DNA of 64,000 bases, taken from contig NZ_LKAJ02000001.1 of the NCBI RefSeq assembly GCF_001431295.2, positions 558,001-622,000 on the forward strand, written 5' to 3'. This document shows positions 61,301 to 64,000 of this stretch, piece after piece. The notes under the pieces were generated by a model. It was not told the origin of the DNA. It saw only the letters and a list, made by a program, of their open reading frames with translations, and searched no databases. How positions within the stretch are numbered: position 1 is the stretch's first letter; every line of letters starts with the position of its first letter. The position numbers and the translations under genes are program-made. This DNA comes from Candidatus Berkiella aquae. GTDB taxonomy: Bacteria > Pseudomonadota > Gammaproteobacteria > Berkiellales > Berkiellaceae.

Positions 61301-62554
61301 AGCTTAGTCACGCCTCCTCTTTCTGCATCATCGACAAACGCTTCGATGGTGACATCCACACAACCAGATGCGAAACCCTCTATTCCTCAACCGGCGGTAC
61401 CCAAAGCTAAAATTGACGGGTTGGCAGAATTGAAAAGTGAAGCTATCAAAATTAAGACCCGTTTTCAAATCCGTGGGGTGGATTATAAACCAGCTAATGC
61501 TGTTTTGCTGAAGATAGAAGAAATACAGAAATTAAATTCGCCAACAAAAGAAAGAAGAGCACAAGAGTATATTGAAGCGCTTTCTAAGTCAGATAATGAT
61601 TCAGATAAACTTTTCAAAGGTCCAGCTCAATCGATTTTGGTGAAAATCCAATCTCAAAAGGTTGAGATTAAACCGCCACAACCACAGACTCCACAACAGG
61701 CACGCCAGGCAGTGACAAGATTACAAACAAAATTAAATCAAGAAGTAGGCAGACCACAAGTAGGCAGACCGTTGCCTAATCCACCACAAATGCCACCCTT
61801 ACCAAAGACACCGACTACCGAAGCGACCGCGACAGTGTCATCACCCACACAAGCTGTGACCGAGCAACAACCTAAGCCGCCGCTGACACCGCCACCGACT
61901 TTAGTCACGCCTCCTTTGACAAAGCCAAAAGTTGCTACACCCGCGTGGATGCTTCCACCTAAGCCACTGACACCGCCACCAGAGTTAGCCAAACCAGCGC
62001 AGACTAACGCAGTGACGTCACCATCCACACAAGCTGTGACAGAGCAACAATCAATGCCTCCTTCACAAGAGGGGAAACCCCCTGAACCTCAGGCAAAAAC
62101 TTCGACGCGTCCACAACGTCCTCAAGGTGGGACTAAAGAACGTTATCCACGCATAACACGTGAACAAGCTAGAGCAATACAAGGTAGACCTGCTTGGATG
62201 GTGGATAGACAAGCACAGCCTAAACCGGAGCCGCAACAACCCGATTTATCGGGCAGATTATCATCCTTACTTTCGGCTCAACCTGAGATCACGGGAGGCT
62301 TACAATCAAGAGTAGAGCAACAGCCAACCGAAATGGGACGCAGACAACGTGCTGATGCGCGAGCATCCATCAGTGCTGAAGCTAAAACTGAAGCTAAAAC
62401 TGAAGCGAAAGCAACACAATCGCATGCCTTTCTTAATTCTTCAGCTCTTAAATCAACAGGCATGTTAGCGCAGATGAGAGAGAAAACTGAGAATGCGCAA
62501 GTTGCGGAACCCTCACAGACTCCTACTCCTATTAAACCAGGAGGGGTGAAGTAA
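58322..62554 (+). CDS. 1410-aa protein with eukaryotic-type RhoGEF (Dbl-homology) domain; candidate effector
   Basis: A DH domain spans about residues 330-515. CR1-like ELISSEKNYLQKI lies near 337 and CR3-like ITPVQRGPRYNLLIRDIMK near 464-484, the signature by which eukaryotic Dbl proteins bind Rho GTPases and release GDP. No PH domain is recognisable after it. The rest is long, charged and Pro/Gln-rich. Two similar ~85-aa helical units (IDGLAELK-type, about 895-970 and 1030-1108) alternate with repeats of the form TEQQPKPPLTPPPTLVTPPL. The C-terminus has AEAKTEAKTEAKATQ, then a short tail. GAGAGG precedes the ATG. Action on host Rho GTPases after secretion is inferred. Confidence 0.85.
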   Translation: MAPKAKSPKELALELKNLHQQMFAKIEPDEFVLAALSKEAVRPILAPNVTAMKEHSAELNATIRDDILLAGSAKEQRQKVRYYAELLAECSKNGDYFTANEIYNVLKTAPGSSKLVDHIILDDTKSAKILAKHDDLFNPAGNNKNLIAAIEENAKNKPIPEMSIILKQITGADEIAVPVSKAATFDAISQKYLKLQNKAILEEKLPEISLPTVGLRLTSEEAFQRAGQIKGSKTQAQPNPPYWPPETVSREEFINNIRAKREATPETVQPNTPPPSILQEATISKEEEQKAAEKAAEEQEKKIADNVKLFGFTRLGSDEQGGIKEHRLGNNVYRELISSEKNYLQKIDTLDLKTMVAVLRKFDEPVNPADKNKNSPADQSEMTRAEAIEMFDALVAVKEAQKKVTASLLEADPNKWAEALKSANQAYAEYTILYNKIGTKPIPDKANELFKEIHRTTDNISSILITPVQRGPRYNLLIRDIMKNSPENIDQFNTAAEKISQFSKILNEAERHNNYEQVVAASTLDVNDFKMKLQELAENIKNNPDDLVAKQAKSILNEFRNYNRTSLSLEQINEKTMERIKEISETKFKEPELRQIAILASGVMIDSLLVETPKPPKAKTQEASPVTDTTVSTPSQATTETKQPEPQPQASVSSQRPELPERPQRPPLQRQGAIRDLKTSTPKAGLQAKLNKQAGKLFSKPQQDQTKKTPEEKLQEDMHYKLREILEIYTMYASFSYPPNNPNAQYRDIPAENIQKAKDVLAKLGVKLDVSSTSISFESKQIPAEKYQEFVKNFNEIMLQRQKDQAELKQKIEGATSVEAIIEILHEYDKNGKDILNSRGTVIPAADQIAAIKKQVDPSVEASMKVTSNYGLQQKVQSLAEAKIQIQPPEKINALDGLAELKKKIQEATRGFSTGSLNHLVARALVEDIEKIQKLSDSPEKDKRAQEYIDVLSKSDTVFKSTAQNVLKAVELPPRQTPTQPVAEQQPKLTPPPSLVTPPLSASSTNASMVTSTQPDAKPSIPQPAVPKAKIDGLAELKSEAIKIKTRFQIRGVDYKPANAVLLKIEEIQKLNSPTKERRAQEYIEALSKSDNDSDKLFKGPAQSILVKIQSQKVEIKPPQPQTPQQARQAVTRLQTKLNQEVGRPQVGRPLPNPPQMPPLPKTPTTEATATVSSPTQAVTEQQPKPPLTPPPTLVTPPLTKPKVATPAWMLPPKPLTPPPELAKPAQTNAVTSPSTQAVTEQQSMPPSQEGKPPEPQAKTSTRPQRPQGGTKERYPRITREQARAIQGRPAWMVDRQAQPKPEPQQPDLSGRLSSLLSAQPEITGGLQSRVEQQPTEMGRRQRADARASISAEAKTEAKTEAKATQSHAFLNSSALKSTGMLAQMREKTENAQVAEPSQTPTPIKPGGVK

Positions 62555-62557
62555 GAA

Positions 62558-63502
62558 TTATTTAGGTTTGGATTTTCCTAAGGTAAGCTTTTTGAGGATA
62601 TCAGCGATATCCTCAAAAATGCTGTGTGATTTCTCGGATTCTGTTTCAAGTACCTTTTTAGCCGCCAATATTTTTAAAGGTGGTACTTTTTGTTGTTGTA
62701 ACATGGGACGAAAGCTTTGATAATCATAAGCGTTTGCGATCGTCGAAACACTACTTTCATTATTCGCTTTCAGTTCAAGATTGGCACCATGCTCAATCAA
62801 TAAATTCAAGGCAGTTGCTTTCATTTCAGGTGGAATATCGGCTGCCACAAGGCAGTGCGCTGGCGTTGAGCCCCACTTATCTTTAGCATCGACCTCGGCC
62901 CCTGCTAAGAGTAATAATTGAATGGTATCGATATAGTTTTGTGCTAATTCAGGCGAGATAGGAATAATTTGCTTGCCGCCGGCAGATTGACCAAAAAAGC
63001 AAGCAACATGCAGCGGTGTTTGCTCATTTTTATTAGGTATGTTCACATCTGCTTTGGTTAATTGGGTTAATAAAGCGGTTGATTCGCTGGCGCCTTTTAA
63101 AGCGGCATAATAAATGGGAGTTGCACCTGCTGCCGTTTGTACGTTCACATCAAGCGTTTCAAGATGTTCTGCTAGCAAGGCTTGTAAATGTTTATGACGA
63201 TTATAAAGTGTTAAAAAATGGGTGACAGTGATATTAGCATCTTGCACTGCATTCACATCGGTTGGCTTTTGTAGCAGCTGTTTAAATAAAGGTAAACTGG
63301 CACAACGATCGGGGCTCATCACGGAAGCAATTAGGGGAGTGATATTTTGATCGGCTTCACTGTGCATGCCTAACAATTCACGATGAGTTTGTATCAGCTC
63401 TAGTGCTTTTTGTTCCGTTTCTGCTTCATCGACGGCTTGCTCAGGATCGAGCGTGTCAATTAACGCTAACAGTAATGCTTTTTTATCAGCGCTATTCAGC
63501 AT
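62558..63502 (-). CDS. Ankyrin-repeat protein, 314 aa
   Basis: About five ankyrin-type units between residues 30 and 260. The clearest are GATPIYYAALKGASESTALLTQLTKADVNIPNKN, EQTPLHVACFFG... and GSTPAHCLVAADIP...ALNLLIEHGANLELKAN. The C-terminal ~60 residues are helical and basic (KKLTLGKSKPK). No signal peptide. It is convergent with the RhoGEF gene, with three bases between their stops. A protein-binding or effector role is inferred. Confidence 0.88.
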   Translation of the reverse strand: MLNSADKKALLLALIDTLDPEQAVDEAETEQKALELIQTHRELLGMHSEADQNITPLIASVMSPDRCASLPLFKQLLQKPTDVNAVQDANITVTHFLTLYNRHKHLQALLAEHLETLDVNVQTAAGATPIYYAALKGASESTALLTQLTKADVNIPNKNEQTPLHVACFFGQSAGGKQIIPISPELAQNYIDTIQLLLLAGAEVDAKDKWGSTPAHCLVAADIPPEMKATALNLLIEHGANLELKANNESSVSTIANAYDYQSFRPMLQQQKVPPLKILAAKKVLETESEKSHSIFEDIADILKKLTLGKSKPK

Positions 63503-63770
63503 GTTTACCTTTGCCCCATATGTGACGTCTTCTATAAGGAAGACAATGAAATTGATAAAGAGGTTCCCAAAACGGGCAGTTGCACGTTAATCACCTATTC
63601 TGAGGGATTATGCCTATTCAATAAAAGATGGGCAAAGTCGTGCAAAGAATGCCAAGTAACTAGTTAACAAACCAATTTCTGGTAAATCAAGATAAATAGT
63701 TGAATTGAGTGGTGACTTTGCTATATTTTGAATAATGCACAGTTATCAAATAAAAATAACCGAGAAAGCC
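63503..63770. other. Intergenic region between divergent genes
   Basis: 268 bases with no gene of convincing length. I looked for umuD and for a LexA box upstream of umuC and found neither. An in-frame ATG at 63735 would extend UmuC by 12 residues that have no family counterpart. Confidence 0.5.
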
Positions 63771-64000
63771 ATGTTCGCCCTGATTGATTGCAACAATTTC
63801 TATGTTTCTTGTGAACGGGTATTTAACCCTCGTTTAGAAGGTAAGCCTGTGCTAGTGCTTTCCAGTAACGATGGCTGTATTGTGGCGCGCTCGAATGAGG
63901 CAAAGGCACTGGGGTTTAAAATGGGCGCGCCTATTTTTAAACAACGGGATTTAGTGCGTAAACATCGGGTATGGGTTTATTCTTCTAATTTTAAGCTTTA
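63771..64000 (+). CDS. umuC: DNA polymerase V catalytic subunit UmuC, partial (C-terminus beyond right edge)
   Basis: The first 76 residues of a Y-family polymerase. [20 protein letters not shown] contains the palm Asp and the Tyr steric gate region, followed by [31 protein letters not shown], closely matching E. coli UmuC. It mediates translesion synthesis as part of UmuD'2C. No umuD lies directly upstream. GAGAAA precedes the ATG. Confidence 0.93.
   Translation, partial: MFALIDCNNFYVSCERVFNPRLEGKPVLVLSSNDGCIVARSNEAKALGFKMGAPIFKQRDLVRKHRVWVYSSNFKL

Noticed and set aside
61738-62028. Gly/Val-rich 96-aa minus-strand frame opposite the RhoGEF gene
   Set aside because: It is the complement of the Pro/Gln/Thr-rich repeat coding region, a typical shadow frame.
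63503-63770. LexA box upstream of umuC
   Set aside because: No CTG-N10-CAG type palindrome was seen in the region.

Overview
The window is one dense, AT-rich bacterial chromosome segment of about 60 genes. The conserved genes are gammaproteobacterial in sequence and order: nrdR-ribD-ribB-ribH-nusB, xseB-ispA-dxs, ettA, poxB, a yjgR-type ATPase and folE2. Scattered among them are genes with eukaryote-like or host-interaction domains: a RhoGEF (Dbl-homology) protein, two ankyrin-repeat proteins, a PPP-type phosphatase resembling the Legionella Wip effectors, a Fic protein and very large repeat proteins. Together this suggests an amoeba- or protist-associated intracellular gammaproteobacterium of the Legionellales/Coxiellaceae type. 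That is an inference; no 16S rRNA or Dot/Icm genes lie in the window.

Layout. 1-8.4 kb is housekeeping: a sensor kinase cut by the left edge, proX, ettA, glyA-nrdR, and a riboflavin operon that lacks ribE and the ribA domain and ends in nusB. 8.5-17 kb is accessory: a 545-aa unknown protein, a 55-aa double-glycine leader peptide, the Wip-like phosphatase, and a 3.9-kb repeat gene whose frame is kept throughout but carries three internal stop codons. 17-25 kb holds folE2-dxs-ispA-xseB, a flagellar stator pair with a PilZ-like gene, a DUF445 protein and upp. 25.2-28.9 kb holds ftsI with a Fic cassette inserted at its 3' end, flanked by a 42-bp duplication of the ftsI tail and preceded by five ~31-bp tandem repeats. 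29-35 kb has yciA, a two-component pair, an LplT-like transporter and manC. 35-49 kb mixes small membrane and secreted proteins, a patatin lipoprotein, TraX-like and TPR proteins, poxB, and a compact three-gene unit (methyltransferase, 7-TM/flavoprotein fusion, HerA-like ATPase). 49-63.5 kb is dominated by candidate effectors: a protein made of two ~400-aa P-loop modules, an ankyrin protein with a partner, the 1410-aa RhoGEF protein and a second ankyrin protein, interrupted by ogt, an FMN reductase and a glutaredoxin-like gene. The window ends inside umuC.

A family of miniature inverted-repeat elements (ends GATAAAAATCCCCCGCTCG, core GCCCCCTTT...AAAGGGGGC) occurs five times, always between genes. 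A second, unrelated palindromic element lies at 37138-37348. I saw no tRNA, rRNA, CRISPR array, transposase or integrase.
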